In this document: positions 35,233-43,169 of the stretch, piece by piece
How the letters are laid out: each line of letters starts with the position of its first letter
Numbering within the stretch: position 1 is the first letter of the stretch
Origin: Deltaproteobacteria bacterium
GTDB taxonomy: Bacteria > Desulfobacterota > Desulfobulbia > Desulfobulbales > SURF-16
Length of the DNA stretch: 57,261 nucleotides
NCBI GenBank assembly: GCA_029933005.1
Contig: JAOZOY010000009.1
Location: 1 to 57,261 of the forward strand
Direction: 5' to 3'
Program-made: the position numbers and the translations under genes
Notes under the pieces: generated by a model
Databases searched by the model: none
Seen by the model: the letters and a program-made list of their open reading frames with translations, nothing else
Told to the model about the DNA's origin: nothing

Positions 35233-35437
35233 CAGGCAAATAAGCATGGGCGATTATTTCTTCTTCTGGGATATAGCCATGGGTATCAAGAAAACCATCC
35301 CAGAAATCTGCGACAACATAATCGTTCTCAGAAAAATCACGATCATCGCTGAGCACTAAATACTGCCCATTTTCTCCATCAAGCGGGACTGAACCACGTT
35401 TCCAGACTATTTCTGGAAGCTTAATCTTTGACAACAT
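35219..35437 (-). CDS. Small phage protein, DUF551-like end
   Basis: This 72-residue protein starts at the ATG at 35437 (GAGG 8 bases upstream; an in-frame ATG nine bases earlier lies on that site). It has W, PLDGENGQYLVLSDD, DFWDGFLDTHGY and AHAYLPAQRP. DUF551-type proteins end in a similar '..A.YLP.P' pattern, but the match is weak. The stop lies within element H, so the gene directly precedes the cassette array. Confidence 0.4.
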   Translation of the reverse strand: MLSKIKLPEIVWKRGSVPLDGENGQYLVLSDDRDFSENDYVVADFWDGFLDTHGYIPEEEIIAHAYLPAQRP

Positions 35438-35491
35438 TCTACACATCCTCGGTTAGTATGGATAAAATTAATAATTATATAAGTATTGTTT

Positions 35492-35671
35492 TCATTTTTT
35501 CACCTCCTCATCCAGATCCTTAAACCAAGCAAGTAACGCCTGCTCAACAATCACAGACTGGCTACCCGGCATTTCCCGCAGCCGAAGCACCATCGGCATC
35601 GGCAGGGTGATGGTCATTTTTTTACGTGGGTGTTCGATTGGTGGCCGGCCTAGTTTCTTTTTTTGTATCAT
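35492..35671 (-). CDS. Ribbon-helix-helix regulator (small)
   Basis: This 59-residue protein begins MIQKKKLGRPPIEHPRKKM, then TITLPMPMVLRLREMPGSQS and VIVEQALLAWFKDLD. A basic GRPP start, a beta strand KKMTITLP, and two helices around SQSVIVEQA form the Arc/MetJ/CopG fold, which binds DNA as a dimer. The ATG overlaps the stop of the upstream gene (ATGA). It could regulate genes in this cluster. Confidence 0.65.
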   Translation of the reverse strand: MIQKKKLGRPPIEHPRKKMTITLPMPMVLRLREMPGSQSVIVEQALLAWFKDLDEEVKK

Positions 35672-36051
35672 GAGTTAACCCGCAAAATATTTATTTTAAT
35701 GTCTTTTTCATTTTCAATTGCCGTATTGCATTCATCACACCATTTCTCTGCTATTTCTAACAGTTTACGCCATGCCGCATCTGTCCACAATTGACATCTG
35801 TATCCAGGTTCAAAAACTTCAACTGTCTCATACTCGACAGTTGAAGTCCTTCCATAATATTCATCATCACCGTAAAAATTAAAAGCAGCAAGGATCTGTT
35901 TCAAGCCATCAGGCCCATTGAGCCACAGTCCATGATTGCCATTTCTATTAAGATTATCCTCAGTGAAACTGAGGCTCCCTTTTTTTATTTCTTTAGCCAA
36001 CCAGCCGATAGTACCCTGGTTAATTCCGTTTGATGCTATTATAATTTTCAT
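35668..36051 (-). CDS. Small phage protein, unknown
   Basis: This 127-residue protein starts at the ATG at 36051 (GGGAGAGACACG upstream; earlier Met codons lack a ribosome site). It contains WLAKEIKKGSLSFTEDN, LWTDAAWRKLLEIAEKWC, and an acidic C-terminus. Two Cys residues are near the end (WCDEC). No family is recognised. Confidence 0.5.
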   Translation of the reverse strand: MKIIIASNGINQGTIGWLAKEIKKGSLSFTEDNLNRNGNHGLWLNGPDGLKQILAAFNFYGDDEYYGRTSTVEYETVEVFEPGYRCQLWTDAAWRKLLEIAEKWCDECNTAIENEKDIKINILRVNS

Positions 36052-36094
36052 TTTCGTGTCTCTCCCAAGATTGTTTAATTTTTCATGCAATTCG

Positions 36095-36334
36095 TTATGG
36101 CCTATCATGCTGTAAATCAGCAAGAACTATCTCCAATGCGGTTTCCCCCTCTTCTAAATCCCAGCCATCGTTGGCCATCTCAACACAAGAAACGACTTCA
36201 TCAACAGTCAATTCACAAATAGTTTCATCTCCATAAAAATTAGCACTGTGGTTGTCTGTATCAATCTTTGCATAAACAACTTCACTTCCATCAAAAAAAT
36301 CTACTACTGATTTTTTTATTTGATTAATTTTCAT
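36095..36334 (-). CDS. Small acidic protein, unknown
   Basis: This 79-residue, strongly acidic protein (DFFDGSEVVYAKIDTDNHSA, EEGETALEIVLADLQ) has GGGAGGG directly before the ATG. Small acidic phage proteins often mimic DNA or bind host enzymes, but nothing here points to a target. 36335-36461 is non-coding, with a T/A-rich segment. Confidence 0.5.
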   Translation of the reverse strand: MKINQIKKSVVDFFDGSEVVYAKIDTDNHSANFYGDETICELTVDEVVSCVEMANDGWDLEEGETALEIVLADLQHDRP

Positions 36335-36461
36335 TTTTTTCCCTCCCAGGAAGTTTCGAGAGTGGGCTTTTCCCTCTCTCTTTACCTAATAATATACAAC
36401 ATCCTGACTTAATAGCAAGCATAATATACATAATAGATGTAAATAAATCACTTATTTTGTT

Positions 36462-36629
36462 TTACTTAATAATCTCCATAACTTCAATCAACGACGAATT
36501 GCACCAAAAACTATTACCAGTATGTTTTATCCCCGTTTCGGGATCATCAACACCACAAAGTAACACAAATCCAGGCTTGATTTTTAGTAATTTGAAATAC
36601 TTCCACTCGTCCTGCTCGTTAAACCACAT
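36462..36629 (-). CDS. Small protein, unknown
   Basis: This 55-residue protein, MWFNEQDEWKYFKLLKIKPG to SSLIEVMEIIK, starts at the ATG at 36629, with only a weak ribosome site; a longer frame exists upstream but would overlap the next gene. The aromatic pattern is plausible for a small folded domain. Confidence 0.4.
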   Translation of the reverse strand: MWFNEQDEWKYFKLLKIKPGFVLLCGVDDPETGIKHTGNSFWCNSSLIEVMEIIK

Positions 36630-36663
36630 TATTTTTACTCTCTGTTTCTTTATATTTGCGCCC

Positions 36664-37206
36664 CTAAGCCCCGTTTTTATCTTTTTCACACTCGCATACC
36701 TTTTCACCCGCAAACTGATACCCACGAGCCGCACGAGCAGCCCATGCACTTACTCCCAGGATCTCTCGCAGCACAGCAGTCGTTATTTTTCCGTTGCCGA
36801 TTTCCACAGCATGTTCCAAGCGCCGTGTCAGTGAGCCGAGTTTGCCCAGGGCTTCGAGCGTTGAATTAAAATTATATCCGTATTTTGCTGATGTTCTGTG
36901 TAACTCACAGGACACCATTTTTTGGAAATTTTGATCTGTCATTTGTTTTGGTACTCTCATCACCAATTCCTCCATTTTTTCAATAGCTTCAAATTCTGAT
37001 TTTGTAATCCGATCAACATTGCCATCCAAAAACAATTCCCCACAATCCGGACATGACACATCATGGATGTGAGTTTCATCCTCTCTCCAACACGCGCCGC
37101 ACTCACACCAAAAATATTGACCCTCTATTTTTTTACCATAAATTAGATCGTACCCGGCCCTGAACTTTTTGTTAGTCGTATGCACTGTTGCATTGCCTTT
37201 ACTCAT
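36664..37206 (-). CDS. Zinc-ribbon phage protein, unknown
   Basis: This 180-residue protein starts at the ATG at 37206 (GGAGATGGAGG upstream). Residues 25-65 contain FWCECGACWREDE and VSCPDCGELFLDG, a CxCxxC/CxxC zinc ribbon. The rest is helical. It overlaps the preceding gene by 8 bases. The function is not apparent, but such ribbons are common in phage replication clusters. Confidence 0.55.
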   Translation of the reverse strand: MSKGNATVHTTNKKFRAGYDLIYGKKIEGQYFWCECGACWREDETHIHDVSCPDCGELFLDGNVDRITKSEFEAIEKMEELVMRVPKQMTDQNFQKMVSCELHRTSAKYGYNFNSTLEALGKLGSLTRRLEHAVEIGNGKITTAVLREILGVSAWAARAARGYQFAGEKVCECEKDKNGA

Positions 37207-37579
37207 CCTCCATCTCCTCCAACATCCACGGAAGCCAATAAAACCTACCAGGCATATTTTCTCCGCAATATTGCCACATCTCCACATCAAAACAAAAACC
37301 AGCCTTATCTATCCATGTTCCATCACTATACACAACAAACCCACGATCAACCAAACCCCGCATCACATCAACGGGAGATATCACTTTTGTAATTGTTGGT
37401 ACTCTGCTAACAGCAGTACACTTAGTGCCATCTTTAGCAACATACGGACAAGTATCCCCGGCAATATATGCAATAATCGTGCGCTTTTTTTCTGTAAACG
37501 TCGAAACGCATCGTACATGTTCCCCGTTTTTCAGCATTTCTGCTATTTCAGGATCACAATCTTTGTATGATGTTTTCAT
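37199..37579 (-). CDS. Small phage protein, unknown
   Basis: This 126-residue protein starts at the ATG at 37579, with GGAGGTGG upstream and the ATG overlapping the stop of the preceding gene. It contains HVRCVSTFTEKKRTIIAYIA, CPYVAKDGTKCTAVS and WYGDGTWIDKAGF-like parts. I do not recognise the family. Confidence 0.5.
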   Translation of the reverse strand: MKTSYKDCDPEIAEMLKNGEHVRCVSTFTEKKRTIIAYIAGDTCPYVAKDGTKCTAVSRVPTITKVISPVDVMRGLVDRGFVVYSDGTWIDKAGFCFDVEMWQYCGENMPGRFYWLPWMLEEMEDE

Positions 37580-37779
37580 TCGTCCACCTCCTTCAATCTC
37601 AATTCTTCCCGCCACGCCAGCAGCAATTTACTCGCCCGGTACATTTCACCGGCGTGTTTTAACATCTCTTTATTAAAATCAGCATCAGCATGTCTCCGCA
37701 TGATTTGTGACAGCCGGTGCATTTGATGTGCTACGCAGTTCTGCTCGTCTAATAAAAAATCCTTTTCGTGTTGTTCCAT
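37576..37779 (-). CDS. Small helical protein, unknown
   Basis: This 67-residue protein starts at the ATG at 37779 (AGGAGAAAAA upstream). A longer frame would begin inside ssb but lacks a ribosome site. The protein is basic and helical (MEQHEKDFLLDEQN to REELRLKEVDE). It belongs to the replication operon. Confidence 0.5.
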   Translation of the reverse strand: MEQHEKDFLLDEQNCVAHQMHRLSQIMRRHADADFNKEMLKHAGEMYRASKLLLAWREELRLKEVDE

Positions 37780-37813
37780 TTTTTCTCCTAGTTTTTTACG
37801 CAACTCCTTATTA

Positions 37814-38215
37814 CTAAAAGGGAATACTATCATCATCGCCAACGCCTGCACCACCTGAATATTCGTTCTGCTGTGGGGGAATTTCGTTGTTGTCTCTATT
37901 CTGCCCGGATTTTCCACCAATTAAATCTAGGTCATTCACACGCAATTCAACTGATGTTTTTTCAACACCGTCTGCATTTGTATACACATTTAACGACAAC
38001 TCACCAGATACGGCAACCTGAGATCCTTTAACTAAATATTGCGGCAATTGCCCTTCTGCTCGTTTCCCCCACACCGCACATCTCACCCACACAGTACTTT
38101 CCTTATCTCCATAACCTGATTTTACAGCTAAAGAAAAAGTACATAATGAAGTTTGACCCACCGTTCTTGTTTCACAGTCTCTACCAATATTACCTGTTAC
38201 TGTAAATACATTCAT
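37814..38215 (-). CDS. ssb: Single-stranded DNA-binding protein
   Basis: This 133-residue protein has an OB-fold: MNVFTVTGNIGRDCETR, WVRCAVWGKRAEGQLPQYLV, GSQVAVSGELSLNVYTN. It ends in a flexible acidic tail GDDDSIPF, the conserved tip through which SSB recruits partner proteins. SSB coats single-stranded DNA during replication and recombination, and here sits with the helicase, primase and annealing protein. Confidence 0.9.
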   Translation of the reverse strand: MNVFTVTGNIGRDCETRTVGQTSLCTFSLAVKSGYGDKESTVWVRCAVWGKRAEGQLPQYLVKGSQVAVSGELSLNVYTNADGVEKTSVELRVNDLDLIGGKSGQNRDNNEIPPQQNEYSGGAGVGDDDSIPF

Positions 38216-38227
38216 AATTTCACCTTT

Positions 38228-39901
38228 TTAGCTTAAACCCCATTTATAAAATTGACCACAATTATTACACGATTGTTTTGCTGTATGTGGCCCCCAAATA
38301 CCAGTCTCTTTTTTCATCAAAACACAACCACAACTCTTACAGCCCTGATTTATTTCTTTTACTCTATTTTGCTCTGCCCATTCTTTCCCCTTTTTAGATT
38401 TTGCAAACCTAATATTACAATGCTGAATAAATGATTTAACTTCATCATTTACAGTACACATATAGCCCCAGTCAATTTTACTACTGGGTAAACAATTAAA
38501 TTTTTCTTTATATTTATTTATTGCCCATCCATAGTTTCCTTTCGGACTACGTTTGTAATTTTTATCTTTTGCATACGCATTTAAACCACCCATAAATTCT
38601 TGTTTTTCCTGAACAGAATAATTTTTCCTGTCAGATTTTGCCCTTTTCAACTCTTCCAGTTCGCCATCTTTGGTTTCAATATCACGGATGTTCTCAGGCT
38701 CAAACCCACAAGCAGCACACTTATGCTCACCAGCTGGTTTAAGATAAGAGCAACTCGGGCAAGGCTTCGGAAGTTTCTCGGGTTTATCTTTCTTCTTTTT
38801 TTCGGAAAAAGAATTACCTCCATCATCAAGTTTGTCCATAACTATCTCGTCGGGGAACCCCAACCGCTCAAAATTTCCAACATGGTCAAGAATTAAACAC
38901 GCCCTGGATCCCTCATACTGCCTCAACCCACGCCCTATCATCTGTACGTGAAGGCTTAAACTTTTTGTTGGCCTGGCTATAACCAACAATTCTACGTCTG
39001 GTTCATCAAACCCTTTCGTCAACATGGACACAGAAACAAGCACCTTGAATGAATTATTTCTAAACCCATCCATAATTACCTTAACCTGATCGCCTCCAGC
39101 AGCATTCCGCATATGACAGTTTATCGTCTCTGCATCTATCCCCTGCCTGTTGAATTCTTTAGCCAAATGGTTAGCGTGACCAATGTTAACCGCAAAACAA
39201 ATGGCCTTTCTATCTCCGCCAAGTGTTTTGTAATGTGATACAATATCACCTGTTATTTTTGACTTATCGGTACGCTCTATGGTTCCTTTTTTCTCAAAGT
39301 CTCCAGCAACCGTTTTCACCCCTAACATATCGACAGTTGGCGGAGAGTAAACGGTATAATCAACAAGATGCCCCGTATCTATTAAATGTCTCATTGTAAC
39401 AGGTGTAACAACTTCATCAAATTTCCTTCCCAATCCTTTACGCCAAGGGCTCGCACTCATGCCAAGGACGAAAGCGTCTGTTTCAAGTACGCGATCATAA
39501 ATTTTATGATAATGATGAATTTCATCAAGGATGTATAGGCCAGCGTCAGGAAGTTGTCTCTTCGCTATTGTCTGTGGACTGCATATCTGACACATTGCAT
39601 CAGGGTCGTTTATCGGGTGGACCCCCTGCTGCACTCCCACCCTAACCCCAAACCGAGAAAACTCCTTAACAGCTTGATCTATCAGGTTTATCTGGTCTGC
39701 AAAAAATACACATCTAATACCCTTCTTAATCGCCTGTTGCACCATGTAAACAGCCGAGGCCGTCTTTCCCCCGCCGGTCGGAAGACATAAAACAACCTTC
39801 TTTGTTCTGGTGAATGCAGTGCGAACATCTAACACTGTTTTCTCTTGATATGACCTTAATATGAGTTTTTCTTCTTCTACAGGGAACATTTGTTGGATCA
39901 T
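38228..39901 (-). CDS. SF2 helicase with zinc ribbons
   Basis: This 557-residue protein has motif I PTGGGKT (41-47), motif II DEIH (126-129), SAS in motif III, and QMIGRGLR as motif VI near residue 330. Two Cys clusters follow (CPSCSYLKPAGEHKCAACGF near 390-410; CKSCGCVLM ... CNNCGQFYKW at the C-terminus), likely zinc ribbons. Such SF2 proteins of phage replication clusters unwind DNA or act as primosomal helicases (inference). The ATG overlaps the stop of the HNH gene upstream by 4 bases. Confidence 0.8.
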   Translation of the reverse strand: MIQQMFPVEEEKLILRSYQEKTVLDVRTAFTRTKKVVLCLPTGGGKTASAVYMVQQAIKKGIRCVFFADQINLIDQAVKEFSRFGVRVGVQQGVHPINDPDAMCQICSPQTIAKRQLPDAGLYILDEIHHYHKIYDRVLETDAFVLGMSASPWRKGLGRKFDEVVTPVTMRHLIDTGHLVDYTVYSPPTVDMLGVKTVAGDFEKKGTIERTDKSKITGDIVSHYKTLGGDRKAICFAVNIGHANHLAKEFNRQGIDAETINCHMRNAAGGDQVKVIMDGFRNNSFKVLVSVSMLTKGFDEPDVELLVIARPTKSLSLHVQMIGRGLRQYEGSRACLILDHVGNFERLGFPDEIVMDKLDDGGNSFSEKKKKDKPEKLPKPCPSCSYLKPAGEHKCAACGFEPENIRDIETKDGELEELKRAKSDRKNYSVQEKQEFMGGLNAYAKDKNYKRSPKGNYGWAINKYKEKFNCLPSSKIDWGYMCTVNDEVKSFIQHCNIRFAKSKKGKEWAEQNRVKEINQGCKSCGCVLMKKETGIWGPHTAKQSCNNCGQFYKWGLS

Positions 39902-40422
39902 ATGTCATACCCCATTGATCTTAATTTTTTAAAATTAACCCCTCGATCATTACAGTTCCACCCATCTAAACTTTTCTCATATTCACATCTTGCCAGTGCC
40001 GCAGATTCTGGTGTTTCAAAAACTCCTATTCTTATATCTTTTATCTCTGCCGAAAACTTTCCACTTGCAGAATTAACAGATACACCCACAAAACCAGTTT
40101 TATTGTTCTTCCCTATTGCCTTGTTTTGCATATTGCACGATATTGTAGCATGACGAAGATTGCACCACCTGTTGTCGTCACATACTCCATTCAAATGATC
40201 CACGCAATGTTCTGGGAAGTACCCTTCGACATACAAAAAAGCCAACCTGTGCATCATGTAAAGTTTGCCGCTTATTTTACATTGCAAATATCCTCCGCTT
40301 TTATAACTTCCGACTACATCGCCCTTTTTTTGACCAGTGCCATTCACCCATTTTCGCCTAGTAAAAACACCAGTCTCTTTGTTATAATGCAATAATTCTT
40401 TTAATTTTTTTTGAATAAGCAT
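39898..40422 (-). CDS. HNH-AP2 homing endonuclease
   Basis: This 174-residue protein starts at the ATG at 40422 (an upstream frame of 32 residues passes through the hairpin at 40461-40517 and is unlikely). The N-terminal HNH part reads YMMHRLAFLYVEG, EHCVDHLNGVCDDNRWCNLR and HATISCNMQNK. The C-terminal AP2-like DNA-binding part reads TGFVGVSVNSASGKFSAEIK and ETPESAALARCEYEKS. Such genes are typically mobile in phage genomes. It lies free-standing between primase and helicase. Confidence 0.8.
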   Translation of the reverse strand: MLIQKKLKELLHYNKETGVFTRRKWVNGTGQKKGDVVGSYKSGGYLQCKISGKLYMMHRLAFLYVEGYFPEHCVDHLNGVCDDNRWCNLRHATISCNMQNKAIGKNNKTGFVGVSVNSASGKFSAEIKDIRIGVFETPESAALARCEYEKSLDGWNCNDRGVNFKKLRSMGYDI

Positions 40423-40460
40423 ATGACAATTTCTCTCTGTAGAAATTCTCTCTGATGAAT

Positions 40461-40517
40461 TGTGTGGCAAGGCAAGGTCAGAGTGTCCTTGCCGGGGTAA
40501 TGAGCCCCTGCCACACA
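40461..40517. other. Three-way-junction-like inverted repeat
   Basis: The outer stem TGTGTGGCA/TGCCACACA (9 bp, 40461-40469 with 40509-40517) encloses arms GGCAAGG/CCTTGCC (7 bp, 40471-40477 with 40487-40493) and GGGG/CCCC (40494-40497 with 40505-40508). It lies in the 124-base gap between primase stop and HNH start on the leftward strand. It could be a terminator, a processed RNA structure or a recombination site. No T-run follows, so a simple terminator is not favoured. Confidence 0.65.
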
Positions 40518-40546
40518 TAAAAACTTACTATATTTTTACACAAAAA

Positions 40547-41446
40547 TCATACAAAATACTTATGTGCTTGTCGAATTAATGATTTAGTTTCCGACTCAGA
40601 TAGTGGAGGATCACACGCTTGACATTCCAAAACAACTTCCCGTTCAACATCTACCCACCCCAAGCCCCTCTTGATGGCCCCTCCTGCCGCCCTCATCACG
40701 TGACTATTCCTTCCACCTTGTCCTACCCCTCTTTCCCCTTTAAAATCGCGCTGAGAGTCCCCTGTGGATTTTATGAACTTTTCCGCTGAATATTTTTTCC
40801 GTTGAATCGGCGGGAATACTTGTAATAAATCTTTAAATTGAATTGATGGGTAGTTATGTTCATGAACAACCAGAACAGGTTGTGGATCGTATTTGTGATG
40901 GTAAAACCCTGGAACACGCAATACCCTAGATAAATCTTTACAAACTGGATCTGCATCAAATCTGGCAATTATACTTTTTTGAAGTTCCTTGAACTGTTCC
41001 AATGGGACATCAGTACAGAACCAATATGCGTGATATTTCCCCTCAGATGATTGCACCACTAAGTGAGGATTGTATTCCATCACCGCTGATATTGGCGCAC
41101 CGTCAAGATCAGCAAAGACAGCACGGATACTTGTAATATTTTCTTTTTTCCTACCTTTGCCATCTGTTTCATTTACTGTCAAATACACCCCATACCCTTT
41201 GCGATTGTATTTCATCAATTCATCTTTTGACGGATCGTGTAAAATTTTGGCAGGGGAACCGTCTTTCTTGTCATGAAATAATTGAAATGTTTTTACACCA
41301 GGAAAGTGAGACATATATTTTTCATAATGTGTGCGCTTGTCATGGTTTTCATTTTTCCATTCTTCAACAACTTTTGTCTGATGGCCACGGCTGAGTATCC
41401 AGTTTCCTTTTCTTAGAAAAAGTGTGTCTGTTAATTTAATTTTCAT
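40547..41446 (-). CDS. DNA primase (RepB-primase type)
   Basis: This 299-residue protein starts at the ATG at 41446 with GGGAAAAG upstream. It has a large central domain with VFADLDGAPI (acidic, polymerase-like motif), HLVVQSSEGKYHAYWFCTDV and DPVCKDLSRVLRVPGFYHHK, as in RepB-family primases, and a PriCT-like C-terminus (RNSHVMRAAGGAIKRGLGW, LSESETKSLIRQAHKYF). It probably makes primers for phage DNA synthesis. The first 11 bases overlap the DUF4373 gene. Confidence 0.75.
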   Translation of the reverse strand: MKIKLTDTLFLRKGNWILSRGHQTKVVEEWKNENHDKRTHYEKYMSHFPGVKTFQLFHDKKDGSPAKILHDPSKDELMKYNRKGYGVYLTVNETDGKGRKKENITSIRAVFADLDGAPISAVMEYNPHLVVQSSEGKYHAYWFCTDVPLEQFKELQKSIIARFDADPVCKDLSRVLRVPGFYHHKYDPQPVLVVHEHNYPSIQFKDLLQVFPPIQRKKYSAEKFIKSTGDSQRDFKGERGVGQGGRNSHVMRAAGGAIKRGLGWVDVEREVVLECQACDPPLSESETKSLIRQAHKYFV

Positions 41447-41930
41447 AGTACACTTTTCCCGTGTCTGGATGAACAAATTCTTGCCGTTCTTCTCGCGCAC
41501 ACGCATTAGATATAGTATTACTTACTGATGTATCTTTATAACTAGATACAGATACAGAGGCAGACGCGCGTACCTGATCGGGAGTAACTCCCGAGTTTTT
41601 GTTTATTCTCGATTGCCATTCGTCTTTTATTTCCAGCAACTTAGGGCATTTTATGGAAATTGATTTTTCGGAGAAAGTTACAATAAAAAGCTGAGAAATA
41701 TGACAGAAAAGTGCGAATTTTTTGAGCTTTTTGGGGGAGATTTCTGTTATTTTTCTCCAATTTTTGTGTGATAATTCAAGCTCTGGAGAAGGCCTTTTTT
41801 TTGTCATTTGTTCTGCAATTGATTCAAGAATTAGCCAATAAACAGCATACCCTTCAAGTCCGAATTCATCCTTTAATGACAAGAGTTTTTCGTCTCTATT
41901 TGCATCAGTGTGATGCTTAATCCATTTCAT
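41436..41930 (-). CDS. DUF4373/Lin1244-type replication protein
   Basis: This 164-residue protein begins MKWIKHHTDANRDEKLLSLK, then DEFGLEGYAVYWLILESIAE. The 'W.kH...A..DekL..L...fG..GyayYw.iLe' N-terminus is that of DUF4373 (Lin1244/Lin1753-like), commonly the start of phage replication initiation proteins. The C-terminal half is low-complexity. It overlaps the primase start by 11 bases and the upstream 48-residue gene by 4 bases. Confidence 0.7.
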   Translation of the reverse strand: MKWIKHHTDANRDEKLLSLKDEFGLEGYAVYWLILESIAEQMTKKRPSPELELSHKNWRKITEISPKKLKKFALFCHISQLFIVTFSEKSISIKCPKLLEIKDEWQSRINKNSGVTPDQVRASASVSVSSYKDTSVSNTISNACAREERQEFVHPDTGKVYYEN

Positions 41931-42073
41931 AGCCTACCGCTCTTGCTACAATTACATGAACAGCATGTTTTTGGCATGGTTTTTTGCCTATTAATCATTT
42001 CAATTTTCAATTTTTTTAGGACATTGTGTAATTCTTGAATAGTTAATGTGTCAAAGTTGTACAAAATATCCAC
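41927..42073 (-). CDS. Small Cys-rich protein, unknown
   Basis: This 48-residue frame starts at GTG 42073 and ends with TGA overlapping the ATG of the DUF4373 gene. The C-terminus PKTCCSCNCSKSGRL is Cys-rich. Translational coupling supports it; the start (GTG, weak ribosome site) is uncertain. The hairpin at 42090-42164 lies just before. Confidence 0.4.
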   Translation of the reverse strand: MDILYNFDTLTIQELHNVLKKLKIEMINRQKTMPKTCCSCNCSKSGRL

Positions 42074-42089
42074 CTCATTTTAAACGCAA

Positions 42090-42164
42090 AAAGCTCCCAA
42101 GTGATGGTAAAGGTTAGAGTGGCACGGCTTGCCTACCTTTACTGGTTCATCACTTGGGAGCTTT
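42090..42164. promoter_or_regulatory. Long hairpin between cassette array and replication genes
   Basis: A 17-bp stem (AAAGCTCCCAAGTGATG/CATCACTTGGGAGCTTT, 42090-42106 with 42148-42164) carries an inner 8-bp stem (GTAAAGGT/ACCTTTAC) and a terminal GGCACGGCTTGCC mini-hairpin. Read leftward it is followed by CTTTTTGC and, 17 bases on, by the GTG of the 48-residue gene. It could stop transcription from the cassettes or act as an attenuator of the replication genes. The region 42165-42274 holds no gene. Confidence 0.6.
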
Positions 42165-42274
42165 CTATTTTTAAACATTGCCGTTTCCTTCATTGTCTCT
42201 ATTATATTTTTTTATCATCATCGGATTACCAGGCCCGAGTCACTTGATACAAAAAACACTACCACAACATTACT

Positions 42275-42334
42275 ATATTAACAAGCAGCGTTTATAAAAT
42301 TGCTATGTTATTACGTATAACACTAAGTTATACA
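42275..42334 (-). other. Short attC-like site I (60 bp)
   Basis: ATATTAAC...GTTATACA bounds 60 bp, the classical 59-base-element length. The opening TGTATAAC (42327-42334) holds the stop codon of the 42328 gene and is the exact reverse complement of the cassette start GTTATACA within site B. An inner stem pairs AGCGTTtATA with TATAACACT, allowing one extrahelical base and one G-T pair. Confidence 0.65.
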
Positions 42335-42663
42335 GTAGAACCGGCATACCCTATTTTAAGACCGGAACCACATTTAACCTCGCACGTTGTATATTGCACC
42401 TGTGGAACTGGATCGCCTGTTTTTGCAACCAAAGGAATAGAGTCACCTCTCCAATACGGTGCGCATGGGTTGCGCCATGGATATCGATCACGTTCAATAA
42501 TAATTGGTGGTAATGGTGACGAAGGAATGTAAACAGTATCTTTTTTTCCGAAAAGATCATGCAATTGATCGTGTAGGTCTTTTGCCTCATCAAGAGATAA
42601 AGAAACCTTCTTCCCGTCTTTGGTTTCCAGTTCGATCTTCGTCAATTTAAGTTTTTTGCCCAT
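42328..42663 (-). CDS. Cassette protein, unknown
   Basis: This 111-residue protein starts at the ATG at 42663 (GAAGGAGTTTAAA upstream). The N-terminus (MGKKLKLTKIELETKDGKKV, then SLDEAKDLHDQLHDLFGKKD) is a charged alpha/beta domain. The C-terminal half is Pro-rich with aromatic residues and two Cys. It lies between sites B and I, so it forms a cassette of its own. The function is not recognisable. Confidence 0.55.
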   Translation of the reverse strand: MGKKLKLTKIELETKDGKKVSLSLDEAKDLHDQLHDLFGKKDTVYIPSSPLPPIIIERDRYPWRNPCAPYWRGDSIPLVAKTGDPVPQVQYTTCEVKCGSGLKIGYAGSTV

Positions 42664-42684
42664 TTTAAACTCCTTCAAAATAAA

Positions 42685-42817
42685 TGTATAACAAAGGTAT
42701 TCAAGGGAATTTTGCCAGTTCCGGCTTTAAATTTCCTCTGTCGGTTATTTGAACTTCAGTTTTTAGTATCAGGTTCTCGGTTAAATGGCAAAATTCCCTG
42801 ATACCAGCCGTTAACTG
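42685..42817 (-). other. attC-like site B
   Basis: This 133-bp element is bounded by TGTATAAC and GTTAACTG. The outer stem pairs GGTATTCAAGGGAATTTTGC (+ strand from 42696) with the downstream GGCAAAATTCCCTGATACC. GTTAACTG contains the stop codon of the 42811 gene. It is exactly complementary to CAGTTAAC in site C, which starts the same cassette. Confidence 0.85.
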
Positions 42818-43149
42818 TACGAGCAACCTGCTTTGTTTATTATATCCAAAACCCTGCCCTGTACCTCAAGGTCGCCCTCATAAGTCAATGTACCGTAGAA
42901 AGTCGGGTCTAATCCTTCCGGCACGACCAAAGCCCACCTTGGCACAAAAGAAAGCAGGAACTTAATATCTTTGTTCATCCGTTTTACCTTTTCACCATGA
43001 CGTAGCTCTTCTTTATTCTTTTTTATTTTTTGGAGTAAACTTGAAACAATCTTGTCAGTCTCTTTTTTATCGTAACCTGCCATCAGTCCTCGACCGTTGT
43101 TGTGGCAATACTGCCGTGATGCTGGTAATAATATTTCAGGTGTTGCCAT
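42811..43149 (-). CDS. Cassette protein, unknown
   Basis: This 112-residue protein starts at the ATG at 43149 (AGAGGT upstream, 25 bases after the end of site C). The N-terminus is MATPEILLPASRQYCHNNGR. A basic stretch KKETDKIVSSLLQKIKKNKE is followed by a hydrophobic domain with PEGLDPTFYGTLTYEGDLEV. It is enclosed by sites C and B, so the cassette is complete. I cannot name the family. Confidence 0.6.
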   Translation of the reverse strand: MATPEILLPASRQYCHNNGRGLMAGYDKKETDKIVSSLLQKIKKNKEELRHGEKVKRMNKDIKFLLSFVPRWALVVPEGLDPTFYGTLTYEGDLEVQGRVLDIINKAGCSYS

Positions 43150-43169
43150 AATAAAAACCTCTAATAAAT

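Noticed and set aside
40423..40518. Longer start for the HNH-AP2 gene
   Set aside because: It would translate the three-way junction; the family start MLIQKKLKELL-type lies at 40422.
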